Counted from the first letter of the stretch, positions 7,295-15,833 are shown. The stretch is DNA of 64,000 nt from Sneathiella sedimenti (GCF_017313765.1 NZ_JAFLNC010000005.1:186001-250000); one strand, 5' to 3'. Notes: generated by a model from the sequence alone, not told the origin. Numbers and translations: made by a program.

Positions 7295-10163
7295 AGAAAT
7301 TGCTATAGAATGTTAGCGCAAATGCTGCCGCGCCTGTAATCACTATGACCACAATTGCCGCAATCGCATTCAAATACCCGACATAGCTGGATAAAAACGC
7401 GATCAGAAGTAATCCGACAATACTTCCCAACCTCTCAAAAGCGCGCAGAGAAGCCAGCACTATGTCCGAGTCCAAATGAACTAGGTCCCGCTCTGCAATC
7501 TCCAACGCGGCAGCGACTTGGGGATCCCGAATTAGGCCATGGGAAATACCGGCTCCAGCGACGGCGACAAGGATGGACCACTGTGCGGGCCAGATAACGA
7601 CGGCGCACAAACTGACTGCCGATAACACCGCCCCCAAAAGGCCGACCTGAGAAGGATTCAGTTTTCGTTCAAGGAAATGGGGGGCGGCGGGCCCAACAAA
7701 TACGATCGCCAGAAAATAGGTCATCAAAATGCGGCTGGTATCGGCAGTGGAAGCGCCAAGGGCGTTAAGTTCCAGAGCCACAAGGAATGAGATGAAAGCC
7801 TGGAGAAGAATATTAGCTGGCACAGCAATCCCGAACACGAGCGCCGCGAATTGTGGGTTGCCAAGTGGCCGCCAAATGGGGGGTAAATAGGAAGTGTGCG
7901 CAATGGGTGCGGAGACATTTTTGCCAGTGTATGTTGGGAGTAACCTGTAGGTGAGGGTGCCTGAAAGCAGGACCAACCCGGCACTGACTACAAAAACCGA
8001 AGGTTGCCCAAGCCGGTCTGCTAGTATTCCACCTAACGCGGTTCCGGCGAAAATGCCACTGAACAATGCAGCGGTAAACAAACCCAGCGAGCGGTTCCTA
8101 TCTTTTTTTGGAACTGCTCTAAGGACATAATCTTGGCAAGCCATTACTGCAAAAGCATATCCCAGGCCTGTGACCATACGGAACACTACAATTTCTGTAA
8201 CGTCGGTAGAAGCGTAAAGCCCTATATGAGCTAACAATGTGGGTGCCGCTGCATATAGCAACAACTTGCGATGCCCGAATTTCCCTGTCAGAGGGCGCAC
8301 CAATAACGAACCGACAACGATCGCAATCAGATATCCAGCTATCGGTAAACTGATGACAATGCCTGTATCCAGCCAAGGCAGAGAATTGTTGGCGGCTCTG
8401 GTAAAAATAGGAAGAAATGCTATGGGCAACTGATCCGCCGCTGCAAACAGAAACAGCGGTAGCCGCACATCGTTCAAGTAAGAAAACTTTAACTGGGTAG
8501 GCCATCCATGACGGAGTTTGAAGCGGTCACCGAGTTTTTCGAGCGATATCAGTTCACTGTTATTGGACTGGTGCGATGTGGCAGCGGTGAAAGCCCGGTG
8601 AAGCCGCATGGCATGTTCTGACAATTTGTTGTTAAGGCGATCGATGGCGGTCAAACCTTTAGCGACTATCACGCTGGAAAAATCGCCCGCTGCTTGAAGC
8701 CCCGCCAAATATTGAAGCTGCAGGAAGGGGGCTGTCAATGAACGGCTCATAACCACTGTTATGATCTGGAACGCCAGCAACATAACGACAAGGACCACTA
8801 CGCCAAAATCCAGCAACATATCCCTGAATTGAAGGGCAAAGTAATCGGGATTAATATCGACAATAATGTAACCGATTTGATTTCCGTCAGCGATAATTGG
8901 AAAAGTTGGTACATCCTTTCGCGACTGAGCCGGTGCAAAAATGTAATTTTGCCGTGTTCCCGCCTCATAGACGATGCGGCCAGTCGCGACTCCAAAGTAA
9001 GACACTTCCGGAAAATGCTTCAATAGTTCGCTGAAATAGTTTTCCGCACCGACGAGATTTGTCAGAGGAACTCCGGCATTAACCGCGCGCTGAATGTTCC
9101 TGTTAGCGACGGCACCTATCACCTTCGTACGCGCGGCTAATTCCGGCTCCAGCGAACGCGTTACTTCGTTATGGGCATATAGCCCCAATACTAATGCTGA
9201 TCCCAATATGATCGCGGCGGACCATGGGGAGAGGCTGCGGGCAAATACATTTGCCAACGCCGTTTCGGGGGCCGGTGCAATTGCGGTTTCAAGCGACGCA
9301 GTATTCTCTTGTCCGACATCGGCAACCTTTTGATTGTGGTTCGAGAATTCTGATATTATCCGACGGACGCTTTTAAATTTTCGGAAAGCCGCGTCTAGCT
9401 TCGATTCAAGCTCTACTATCTCACTACTTAAAAATCCGTCATCAGCAATGAAAGGAGCTTTGGTCTCCGCCAGGCGGCTATTTTTTTGGTCTTCACTATA
9501 CTCGTCTGATAACCGTTCCAGCTTTTCCAGCCCGTGCATTGCGCTTCCAAGTTTTATGCGCAGCATCAAGAGAGCAAGAAGCGAAAACACAACAAAGATA
9601 ACCGCCGCAGCCGAGGCTATCTGAAAAGACATAGTCCGAGATTTTTCCTTAAAATCGGTATTGGCAGCGGACACGAGAATACCGCCGATCCTGTCCCCTT
9701 GAAGATTCCGGAGGGTAAGCCCAGCCTGTAGCTCACTATCGTTTTCGGTATCCCAGCGATCATCCGCACTCAAGGACTGCACTATAAGAGTATCTTTGGC
9801 AATTGGTTCGCGCCCGTTGGCGATGGTGCTATGCACAATTATTCCGGTCGGGTTAAATACCTGAATAGAGGTAACCGCGGGATCAATATCTTCAGCCCAA
9901 GCCAAAACCTCCTTGGCGTTGCGAACGCTCGCTATAGGTAAACCGAGGTTGATCACCGAACGAAATGATGAGGCTGTTGTCTCAGCTACAACGGCGAGCC
10001 GTTCCTGTATCAATCTCGATAAAACCGTTTCATATTGCAGGATTGAAAGTACGGCCAGTATACTGAGAGTGGTTGCCAAAACAGCTATGAATGCGGTCCA
10101 ATTCCTCCAGAGCATCGACATCCAAGAAATTTCCCTTTTCCCTAATCCTGCTGAATATTTCAT
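7242..10163 (-). CDS. Fusion of two membrane sensor modules with an MFS transporter
   Basis: 973 residues. Module 1: TM at ~20-42, periplasmic sensor ~43-178, TM ~179-202, then a charged coiled linker ~203-310. Module 2: TM ~311-330, periplasmic sensor ~331-450, TM ~451-472, and a HAMP-like stretch ~473-525. The two periplasmic parts share a pattern (A..GxPL/I..L/V...., then a V..I/F.V strand), as in Cache-type sensors of kinases and chemoreceptors. From ~565 to 953 follows a 12-TM major facilitator, with a loop-2/3-like GKFGHRKLLL and a TALGGILADRLGQP repeat signature. There is no kinase or cyclase output domain, so sensing is probably coupled directly to transport. It faces the orphan binding-protein gene and overlaps its end. 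Confidence 0.8.
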   Translation of the reverse strand: MKYSAGLGKREISWMSMLWRNWTAFIAVLATTLSILAVLSILQYETVLSRLIQERLAVVAETTASSFRSVINLGLPIASVRNAKEVLAWAEDIDPAVTSIQVFNPTGIIVHSTIANGREPIAKDTLIVQSLSADDRWDTENDSELQAGLTLRNLQGDRIGGILVSAANTDFKEKSRTMSFQIASAAAVIFVVFSLLALLMLRIKLGSAMHGLEKLERLSDEYSEDQKNSRLAETKAPFIADDGFLSSEIVELESKLDAAFRKFKSVRRIISEFSNHNQKVADVGQENTASLETAIAPAPETALANVFARSLSPWSAAIILGSALVLGLYAHNEVTRSLEPELAARTKVIGAVANRNIQRAVNAGVPLTNLVGAENYFSELLKHFPEVSYFGVATGRIVYEAGTRQNYIFAPAQSRKDVPTFPIIADGNQIGYIIVDINPDYFALQFRDMLLDFGVVVLVVMLLAFQIITVVMSRSLTAPFLQLQYLAGLQAAGDFSSVIVAKGLTAIDRLNNKLSEHAMRLHRAFTAATSHQSNNSELISLEKLGDRFKLRHGWPTQLKFSYLNDVRLPLFLFAAADQLPIAFLPIFTRAANNSLPWLDTGIVISLPIAGYLIAIVVGSLLVRPLTGKFGHRKLLLYAAAPTLLAHIGLYASTDVTEIVVFRMVTGLGYAFAVMACQDYVLRAVPKKDRNRSLGLFTAALFSGIFAGTALGGILADRLGQPSVFVVSAGLVLLSGTLTYRLLPTYTGKNVSAPIAHTSYLPPIWRPLGNPQFAALVFGIAVPANILLQAFISFLVALELNALGASTADTSRILMTYFLAIVFVGPAAPHFLERKLNPSQVGLLGAVLSAVSLCAVVIWPAQWSILVAVAGAGISHGLIRDPQVAAALEIAERDLVHLDSDIVLASLRAFERLGSIVGLLLIAFLSSYVGYLNAIAAIVVIVITGAAAFALTFYSNFFSSQSQRTEESQQADTD

Positions 10164-10597
10164 CGAGACAGAATAGCCAACACAGGATACTTCCTAATAA
10201 TGATCGCTTTGGTTCAAAAAGCAATCGTTCTATCCGTGTAAGTAATTGGCAGTTTTATACCTGAAAGTTAGATACAAACTGTTCTGATAATATGTCTTTT
10301 TACTACAAACATATGTCGAACCGCTGCTGTCGCTTTTGGATCTAATCTATGCTGCAAACAGGGATTATCATAAATTCCAAATAATCACGTGCAGGGACGA
10401 CAACGATCTGCCGACAGACAGATAGTGCGTCTACGTGTTTTGTTATTGTCGTATCTGCGGTTAAAGAGTCAGGGAGAAACCGCCGCGTTTTTCCGATGTA
10501 ATTATATCAAGGGATTAGAATTAAGTAGTCCCTTTGCATCGGCTAATCTGCACCAGATTTCTTTATTAGTCCTGTGAATTTGTAATTAGGTTCAATA
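10164..10597. other. Intergenic region upstream of the sensor-transporter gene
   Basis: About 430 bp, AT-rich, between two minus-strand genes. It should carry the promoter of the sensor-MFS gene and the 3' end of the cueR transcript. No RNA gene, repeat or convincing small coding frame is seen. Confidence 0.4.
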
Positions 10598-10987
10598 TCA
10601 CCCCGACATTCCACTGATGATTGGGCAGTCAGGGCGATTATCTCCATTACAGCTGTCTGCAAGATGCGTTAGCTCTTGGTGAAGGGACCGTAGTTCCAGT
10701 AATTTTTCTTCAATCTCCGCAATCCGGTGCAGGGCTATGGCCTTGACGTCTCGACTTGAGCGGTCCTTGTCTTCATATAAGCCCAATAGCTCCCGGCATT
10801 CTTGCACGGAGAACCCAAAGCTTCTGGCCCGCCGGGTGAAGATAAGTTTGTTTATTTCCTTGCCGCTGTATAGACGGTAGCCGTTAGTCGATCGGCCGCT
10901 CGGTATAACGAGGCCAATATCAGCATAATAGCGGACAGTTTTCGTTGGTAAGTTCGTTGCTTTTGCAACGTCACCGATTGTGTACAT
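10598..10987 (-). CDS. cueR: Cu(I)-responsive MerR-family regulator CueR
   Basis: 129 residues: an N-terminal winged-helix DNA-binding domain (MYTIGDVAKATNLPTKTVRYY, wing GYRLYS), a dimerisation helix (~80-112), and a C-terminal metal loop with C113 and C121 in the CNGDNRPDCPI motif. Two cysteines seven residues apart, together with Ser77 in place of the cysteine found in divalent-metal sensors, mark the monovalent Cu/Ag/Au group. It is divergent from the DUF4396 and cytochrome genes, and the operator lies between them, starting 12 bp from its own start codon. It is expected to bend that 19-bp-spacer promoter into an active form when Cu(I) is bound. Confidence 0.92.
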   Translation of the reverse strand: MYTIGDVAKATNLPTKTVRYYADIGLVIPSGRSTNGYRLYSGKEINKLIFTRRARSFGFSVQECRELLGLYEDKDRSSRDVKAIALHRIAEIEEKLLELRSLHQELTHLADSCNGDNRPDCPIISGMSG

Positions 10988-10993
10988 TTTCCC

Positions 10994-11024
10994 TTGACCT
11001 TCCAGTTACTGGAAGCATTACAAA
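10994..11024 (+). promoter_or_regulatory. CueR-type promoter/operator
   Basis: A -35 hexamer TTGACC (10994-10999) and a -10 TACAAA (11019-11024) are separated by 19 bp, the over-long spacing typical of MerR-family promoters. Within the spacer, CTTCCAG (10999-11005) and CTGGAAG (11009-11015) form a perfect 7-bp inverted repeat around TTA, closely matching known CueR operators. It reads toward the DUF4396 gene. Confidence 0.88.
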
Positions 11025-11065
11025 TCCGGTCATTGGAGTCAATTCACTTTATTTGAGAGGATAAA

Positions 11066-11512
11066 ATGAGTATCGCAGAAACTGTTATTGGAATTAGCTG
11101 GACCTGCCGACACACCTGGCGTCGTGCTTCGGTCAATACTTTATGGTGCCTAGTGGGTTGTTCGATCGGTGATATGGGAACTATCCTGTTCTTTCAGGTT
11201 ACGGGTATCCCGTGGCCGACCATGGCAATTATGGCTTTGGCAATTGTCAACGGACTGTTGACGTCCATAGCGCTGGAGACGATTATTTTATCTCGGCAGA
11301 TGATTTTCAAACTAGCGTTTAAAACAGCCATAGGCATGTCCTTGATTTCGATGATATCAATGGAAGTTGCCATGAACTATATTGATTATCTGTTTACCGG
11401 AGGCGCCAGACTGACCCTGTGGGTTCTGCCTTTGATGTGGTTTGCCGGGTTTATTACACCACTGCCCTACAATTACTGGCGCTTGAAAGCATTAGGCAAG
11501 GCCTGTCACTGA
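11066..11512 (+). CDS. DUF4396 domain membrane protein
   Basis: 148 residues with about four hydrophobic segments (WCLVGCSIGDMGTILFF; MAIMALAIVNGLLTSIALETIIL; FKTAIGMSLISMISMEVAMNYI; LWVLPLMWFAGFITPLPYNYW). The RHTWRRASVNTLWCLVGCSIGD opening and the PLPYNYWRLKALGKACH ending fit DUF4396. Function is not established; members commonly sit near copper-resistance genes. Position directly behind the CueR operator makes it a predicted copper-induced gene. Cys, Met and His residues in or beside the helices (for example C and M in helices 1 and 3, H148) could bind copper, which is inference. The cytochrome gene follows after 10 bp. Confidence 0.78.
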   Translation: MSIAETVIGISWTCRHTWRRASVNTLWCLVGCSIGDMGTILFFQVTGIPWPTMAIMALAIVNGLLTSIALETIILSRQMIFKLAFKTAIGMSLISMISMEVAMNYIDYLFTGGARLTLWVLPLMWFAGFITPLPYNYWRLKALGKACH

Positions 11513-11522
11513 AGATGGATAA

Positions 11523-11948
11523 ATGAAGCGACCGAATAGTAAATTATATGTTATCACTCTGGTCTTGGCCTTGGTCGCGGTAGCTGGCTATTTCTGGCTA
11601 TATCCTGGCCAACCAGAGGTAAAGACGGGACAGCCAATTGTTGTCGTCAACGTTCCCGAGTTGTCGATTGCCTCTCAGTCCGGCAAACAGGCTTTCGATA
11701 AATATTGCGCCTCCTGTCACGGCAGTAATGCGGCCGGGCAGGAGGGCAGGGCGCCACCGCTCATTCATCGGATATATGAGCCCAATCATCATGGTGATAT
11801 GGCTTTTTTACTGGCCGCTAAAAATGGTGTGCGGGCGCATCATTGGCCTTTCGGTAATATGCCGCCAGTGGAAGGCATATCCGAAGCGGAAATTCAGAAT
11901 ATCATTCTTTACGTTCGAGAGTTACAGCGCGCGAATGGGATAAATTAA
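11523..11948 (+). CDS. Membrane-anchored c-type cytochrome
   Basis: 141 residues. An N-terminal membrane anchor (YVITLVLALVAVAGYFWLY, about 9-27) is followed by a periplasmic mono-haem domain with the CASCH haem motif (C62, C65, H66) and a likely distal methionine in FGNMPPVEGISEAEIQNIILYVREL. The size and the SEAEIQNIILYVRELQ end are typical of small class I cytochromes tied to copper oxidases and copper tolerance. It is 10 bp downstream of the DUF4396 gene and so probably under the same CueR promoter. Confidence 0.85.
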   Translation: MKRPNSKLYVITLVLALVAVAGYFWLYPGQPEVKTGQPIVVVNVPELSIASQSGKQAFDKYCASCHGSNAAGQEGRAPPLIHRIYEPNHHGDMAFLLAAKNGVRAHHWPFGNMPPVEGISEAEIQNIILYVRELQRANGIN

Positions 11949-12069
11949 ACCCAACAAAACCCAGCACTATAATATGTATTCTAGGCATGACGATTCCCTA
12001 GTTGGGGCATATCTCTGGAGAGAGCCTTATGCTCCCCCCAGAATCGGTAAAAATCCGTCATACGACGTA

Positions 12070-12795
12070 TTAGAACATTAGCTTGGCACCGATTACGGCA
12101 TACCAAATATCCGCACTTTCACCCTCTGCTTCGACGTAATTTGCGGTCTGCCCGAACTTACGCTCGTAGACGACACCAACGTAAGGCGAGAGAATTCTAT
12201 CCCAGACGTCATAGCTGAGCCTTAGGCCTGCCTCTACACTGTTAATACCGGAGCCGACTCCAATTTCCCGATCACTCGAAAAGGCCGCATCGATATTTGC
12301 GGAAGGCGTCAAGGTCAGATAGTTGGTTAGCAAAATCTCGTACTCGATATCGAGATCGGCAGAAAGCTTCCCTTTTTCACTCAGGAACAGATGCGTATCG
12401 ACCTCTATCCACTGCGGAGCCAGCCCACTCAGGCCAACCACAGCATACCATCGGTCGGGCCCTTGCGGACTCGAATATCGAACGCCCCCTTTAATGTCCC
12501 AAAAATCCGATATGGGTGTTTGCAAGGCAAGCTGATTGGAAAGGGATTCAAAGCGATTAACATTCAAATCCAACTCACCGCTGCCTTCCCAACGGAGTTT
12601 CAGTTCATCGGTCCCGATGAAGGCATCACCATCAAAGGCGAACAGTTTTTCTCCGCCTTCTCCGTATCGATATTCAAATTCCTCCATCTGAACGCCATAG
12701 TAAATATTCGACGTCTCCATCGCGTGGCCGGCGACGGGCATCAAAAGAGACAGGCTAAAAGCGGTCGTCAGAAGAGGTTTCTTCAATTCAATCAT
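12070..12795 (-). CDS. copB: Copper resistance protein B (outer membrane)
   Basis: 241 residues with a signal peptide (KKPLLTTAFSLSLLMPVAGHA) and a CopB-family body: an N-terminal YYGVQMEEFEYRYGEGGEKLFAFDGDAFIGTDELKLRWEG region, alternating amphipathic strands and a C-terminal aromatic residue (GAKLMF), as in outer membrane beta-barrels. The Met/His-rich N-terminal extension present in many CopB proteins is absent. Its ATG overlaps the copA stop in an ATGA arrangement, so translation is probably coupled. It is the last gene of the cop operon. Confidence 0.88.
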   Translation of the reverse strand: MIELKKPLLTTAFSLSLLMPVAGHAMETSNIYYGVQMEEFEYRYGEGGEKLFAFDGDAFIGTDELKLRWEGSGELDLNVNRFESLSNQLALQTPISDFWDIKGGVRYSSPQGPDRWYAVVGLSGLAPQWIEVDTHLFLSEKGKLSADLDIEYEILLTNYLTLTPSANIDAAFSSDREIGVGSGINSVEAGLRLSYDVWDRILSPYVGVVYERKFGQTANYVEAEGESADIWYAVIGAKLMF

Positions 12796-14452
12796 TGCAG
12801 TTCTCCCTTATCCAAAGGGTTAAGACTTGCGGATTTCGGGCCACCTTCAACGACTATCTTCCGGAACATTCCAGCATCCATGTGAAAGGATAGGTGGCAA
12901 TGGAACGCCCACTGACCAGGCGCATCAACCTCGGTTTCGGAATAAACGGTTGTTCCGGGCGCGACGCTGATTGTGTGCTTTGCCGGATCCCATTTACCGG
13001 CACCGACATCCAAAATGCTCCACATACCATGCAGGTGCATTGGGTGGGTCATCATGGTTTCATTGACGAACTTAAACCGGACACGCTCTCCATACTGAAG
13101 GACAATCGGATCTGCATCCTCATATTTTACGCCATTGATCGACCAGATATAACGTTCCATATTCCCGGTCAGGCGCAACTCAATCTCCCGCGTGGCCTCC
13201 CGGTCGTCATAGAGTGGCTTCTGTGCTTTCAAATCCGCATAGGAAAGGAATTTGCCACCATTTGCCGCTGTGGGAACTAGACCGCTGCCATTTGCATAGA
13301 AGCTATCCTTCTCCTGCTCCATACCCATCATGTTTGAATGATCCATTCCTTTCATGTTGGAATGGTCCATTCCTTTCATGTTGGAGTGGTCCATCCCCAT
13401 ATCTGCCATAGTCAGAAGCGGCGCCTTTGACATGTCCGGGATGTCAGCTACCATACCTTCGCGCGGGGCAAGTGTTCCCCGTGCATAGGCTGTCCTTCCC
13501 ATGCTTGCCCCGAAAATCGTATAGGCCTTATCGTCCATGGGCCGGACGATAACGTCATAGGTTTCAGCAACGCCCAAACGAAGTTCGTCGACTGTAACGG
13601 GCTGTACATTGTTTCCGTCAGCCGCAACCACTGTCATCTTCAATCCCGGGATACGGACATCAAAATAGGTCATGGCTGAGGAATTGATGAGCCGCAGGCG
13701 GATGCGTTCTTTTGGCTCGAACAACCCGGTCCAGTTCTGTTCGGGGCCCTTGCCATTGATAAGCGGTGTGAAGCCCTGTACGTCTTCAATGTCTGTCTTC
13801 ATCATCCGCATGTCACCCCAGGCCATCCGGTCATCGATAGTTGCTTTCAGGCCGTTCTTGCTGACATCTGAAAAGAAATCCCCGATGGTTTGTTGCTGGC
13901 GATTGTAATAATCCGCCGACATTTTCAAGTTCCGAAAAATTCGCTTGCCGGAATGCGGATGGGTGTCCGTAAACTGAACAACATAATCCTTGTCGAAACG
14001 AAACGGATCTCGCTTCTCTGGCTCGATAACAATTGATCCGTAAGCGCCATCAGGCTCCTGAAAACCGGAATGGCTATGGAACCAGTAGGTTCCGGATTGG
14101 ATAATCGGAAATTTATAGGTGAAGGTTTCACCTGGTGCGATTCCGGGGTAACTGATTTTTGGCACACCATCCATCTGGAAGGGGAGGATAAGACCGTGCC
14201 AGTGAATTGACGTCGATTCATCGAGATTATTTGTCACATTGATCGTGACATCTTCGCCTTCCTTGAACCGGAGTACGGGTCCAGGGGATTTTCCGTTATA
14301 ACCGATCCCTTCTTTTTGGAAGTCGCTGTATCAATGGTAACCCTGTCCACCGTCAAATCATAGATTCCGGCAACACTCATACTTGGTAGAATTGCGATGC
14401 TTGCAGCTGCCATAAAGCCGATCTGCAGAGATTGCATAAATGATTTTCTCAT
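12792..14452 (-). pseudogene. copA: Multicopper oxidase CopA, interrupted by a frameshift
   Basis: Two frames together encode one CopA. The first (14452 to about 14313) gives a signal peptide (MRKSFMQSLQIGFMAAASIAIL) and YDLTVDRVTIDTATSKK. The second gives GIGYNGKSPGPVLRFKEGEDV and continues through HWHG, WFHSHSGFQEPDG, the Met/His repeats, HPMHLHG and the HCHLSFHMDAGM copper ligands to the stop at 12792. The shift lies at a run of five A on the coding strand (14313-14317); one more A restores S-K-K-E-G-I-G-Y-N-G. All copper-binding motifs are downstream and intact. It could be a real mutation, a homopolymer sequencing error, or -1 slippage on an AAAAAG-type site. Alone, the second frame would lack the signal peptide. 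Confidence 0.85.
13329..13400 (-). repeat. Three 24-bp tandem repeats in copA encoding Met/His motif
   Basis: Three consecutive 24-bp units (13329-13352, 13353-13376, 13377-13400) encode the octapeptide MDHSNMKG with small changes. Such MDHSxM repeats are known periplasmic Cu(I) ligands in CopA. The near-identity of the units suggests that copy number can change by slippage. Confidence 0.85.
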
Positions 14453-14515
14453 TCTGCTGTTCCTTTTGATTTAGAATAGTTGAAATACGCAGCCACAGAG
14501 GGCTGCGCAGAGCAT

Positions 14516-15073
14516 TTACTCAAAATGAACTTCCCCCATCATGCCGGAGGCATAATGACCGGGAACATTGCAGGCGAATTCCAATTCGGCATCGTCCGTA
14601 AACTTCCAGACAATTTCCGCTGTTTCCTTGGGCTCCAACAGCACACTGTTTGGATCGTTATGTTCCATGGTTTTGCCATTTCCCATATCCATCTTCATCA
14701 TGTCCCGATTGATCTTATCCACTTCCAATACACCATGTTCTACCATCATAATCATTTCTTCCTGATGCGCGGCATGCATGGAGGCTGTCCCGATATTGAA
14801 TTCATGAACGAATTCCCCGGTATTGATGATCTTGAAACGAACCGTTTCACCTTTCTTGATGGAAATCTCTTCCGGTTCGTAAAAATTATCTCCCATCTTG
14901 ATCTCGATGGTTCGAGTAACATCTGCGGCGTTACCGGGGATGCCAATGCCCGATTTCTCGCCGTGACTCCCGTGATGATTCCCTGCCGCAAATGCAATCG
15001 CTGAGCTTAGTGCCAAGACGGCAGTGAGAGTTGCTCCGGCAACACCGGATAAAAAAGTACGCTTAATCTTCAT
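14516..15073 (-). CDS. copI: Periplasmic cupredoxin-like copper-binding protein (CopI-like)
   Basis: 185 residues. A signal peptide (MKIKRTFLSGVAGATLTAVLALSSAIAFA) is followed by a short His-rich stretch (GNHHGSHGEK) and a cupredoxin domain beginning IEIKMGDNFYEPEEISIKKGETVRF. Type 1 copper ligands are visible: H in EFVHEFNIG, and C, H and M in FACNVPGHYASGMMGEV. An insertion rich in Met and His (MHAAHQEEMIMMVEHG ... MMKMDMGNGKTMEHND) fits copper-handling members. It is the gene just before copA in the operon; the stop-to-start gap is about 63 bp. Confidence 0.85.
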   Translation of the reverse strand: MKIKRTFLSGVAGATLTAVLALSSAIAFAAGNHHGSHGEKSGIGIPGNAADVTRTIEIKMGDNFYEPEEISIKKGETVRFKIINTGEFVHEFNIGTASMHAAHQEEMIMMVEHGVLEVDKINRDMMKMDMGNGKTMEHNDPNSVLLEPKETAEIVWKFTDDAELEFACNVPGHYASGMMGEVHFE

Positions 15074-15229
15074 CTAATCAGTTCCTATTCCAGTCTCCAT
15101 CTAATGCAGACCTCACTTCGGTCAGGCAGGGAGACAGATTCAAATTTCAATAGTCGAAGTTTGAGAAAGGCGCATAACCGCATTGACAGCACAAACATGG
15201 CTGCCTTGAGAAATGGCCTAAAAGAGGAA

Positions 15230-15580
15230 CTAAATCTTTGGTGGGTGCTCGGGCGGCGCAGAAGCGAGGGAAAGTACTTGCACGGCAATGACGTCAAACG
15301 GCGTTTTCGTTCCGAATGTCGTTGTTGTTACGTGAAAATTTGCGGGCAAACCAATCGCACAAGAGACCATGCCACATTTTTCGATATGATTATGCCGGTC
15401 AGTTTCATGACTTTTTGACAGATCACCCGTCGCTGAAACCATAAAATGAGAAGGGCTTTCATTAGCCTCATGACTTTCGGCAGAAGGTATTATCGCAAAA
15501 ACATTAAGCGCAATTGCAAGAGCAACGAAAATGCTCACACTTTTCCTACGCCAGTTCAGTGTTTTCCGAATTTCTGCCAA
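15230..15580 (-). CDS. Small secreted His/Cys protein, first gene of cop operon
   Basis: 116 residues from a TTG start with an N-terminal signal anchor (SVSIFVALAIALNVFAIIPSAES). The mature part has H/C residues in SKSHETDRHNHIEKCGMVSCAIGLP and a short C-terminal SLASAPPEHPPKI. Similar small proteins with a C-x(4-5)-C motif and a PPEHPP ending lead copper operons in other proteobacteria; a copper-binding or regulatory leader role is inferred. A GAGAGAAG site precedes the TTG; a GTG 14 codons in is an alternative. The cupredoxin gene starts 157 bp downstream. A possible promoter (TTGAAA, 17 bp, TACATA) lies about 55-80 bp upstream. Confidence 0.6.
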   Translation of the reverse strand: MAEIRKTLNWRRKSVSIFVALAIALNVFAIIPSAESHEANESPSHFMVSATGDLSKSHETDRHNHIEKCGMVSCAIGLPANFHVTTTTFGTKTPFDVIAVQVLSLASAPPEHPPKI

Positions 15581-15750
15581 CTGCTTCTCTCAGAAAGTAA
15601 ATATCTCCTGAACCTATGTATACTCTGACAGATATCATTTCAACAACCATTCTGGAAACGTGTTTATTGTACAATTGGGGGACTGAACGGGGGACCGCTA
15701 GAACAACATAACGTTTAAGTATTTATTTTTACTGTAATTTTTCAAGTATG

Positions 15751-15765
15751 GTGGCGGAGGGTCGG
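15751..15765. other. attL core: left end of the tRNA-Ser island
   Basis: The 15-bp GTGGCGGAGGGTCGG is identical to the 3' end of the tRNA-Ser gene (25465-25479). Immediately after it comes TCCGCCAC, forming a short inverted match to its own first half. It marks the far end of the element inserted at the tRNA. Confidence 0.82.
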
Positions 15766-15810
15766 TCCGCCACAATTTGATGTTTTTAAATGCTTTTACA
15801 GTGAAATTTA

Positions 15811-15833
15811 TTTCTACCCATATTTATACCCAT
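15811..15833 (+). repeat. Arm-type integrase repeats near attL
   Basis: Two direct copies of TACCCAT (15815-15821 and 15827-15833) begin 12 bp apart. The 15-bp TTTCTACCCATATTT (15811-15825) recurs exactly at 25329-25343 near the other end. Confidence 0.7.

Noticed and set aside
13329-13400. Short tandem repeats considered as a CRISPR array
   Set aside because: Units are contiguous 24-mers without spacers, in frame in copA, encoding a known copper-binding motif.
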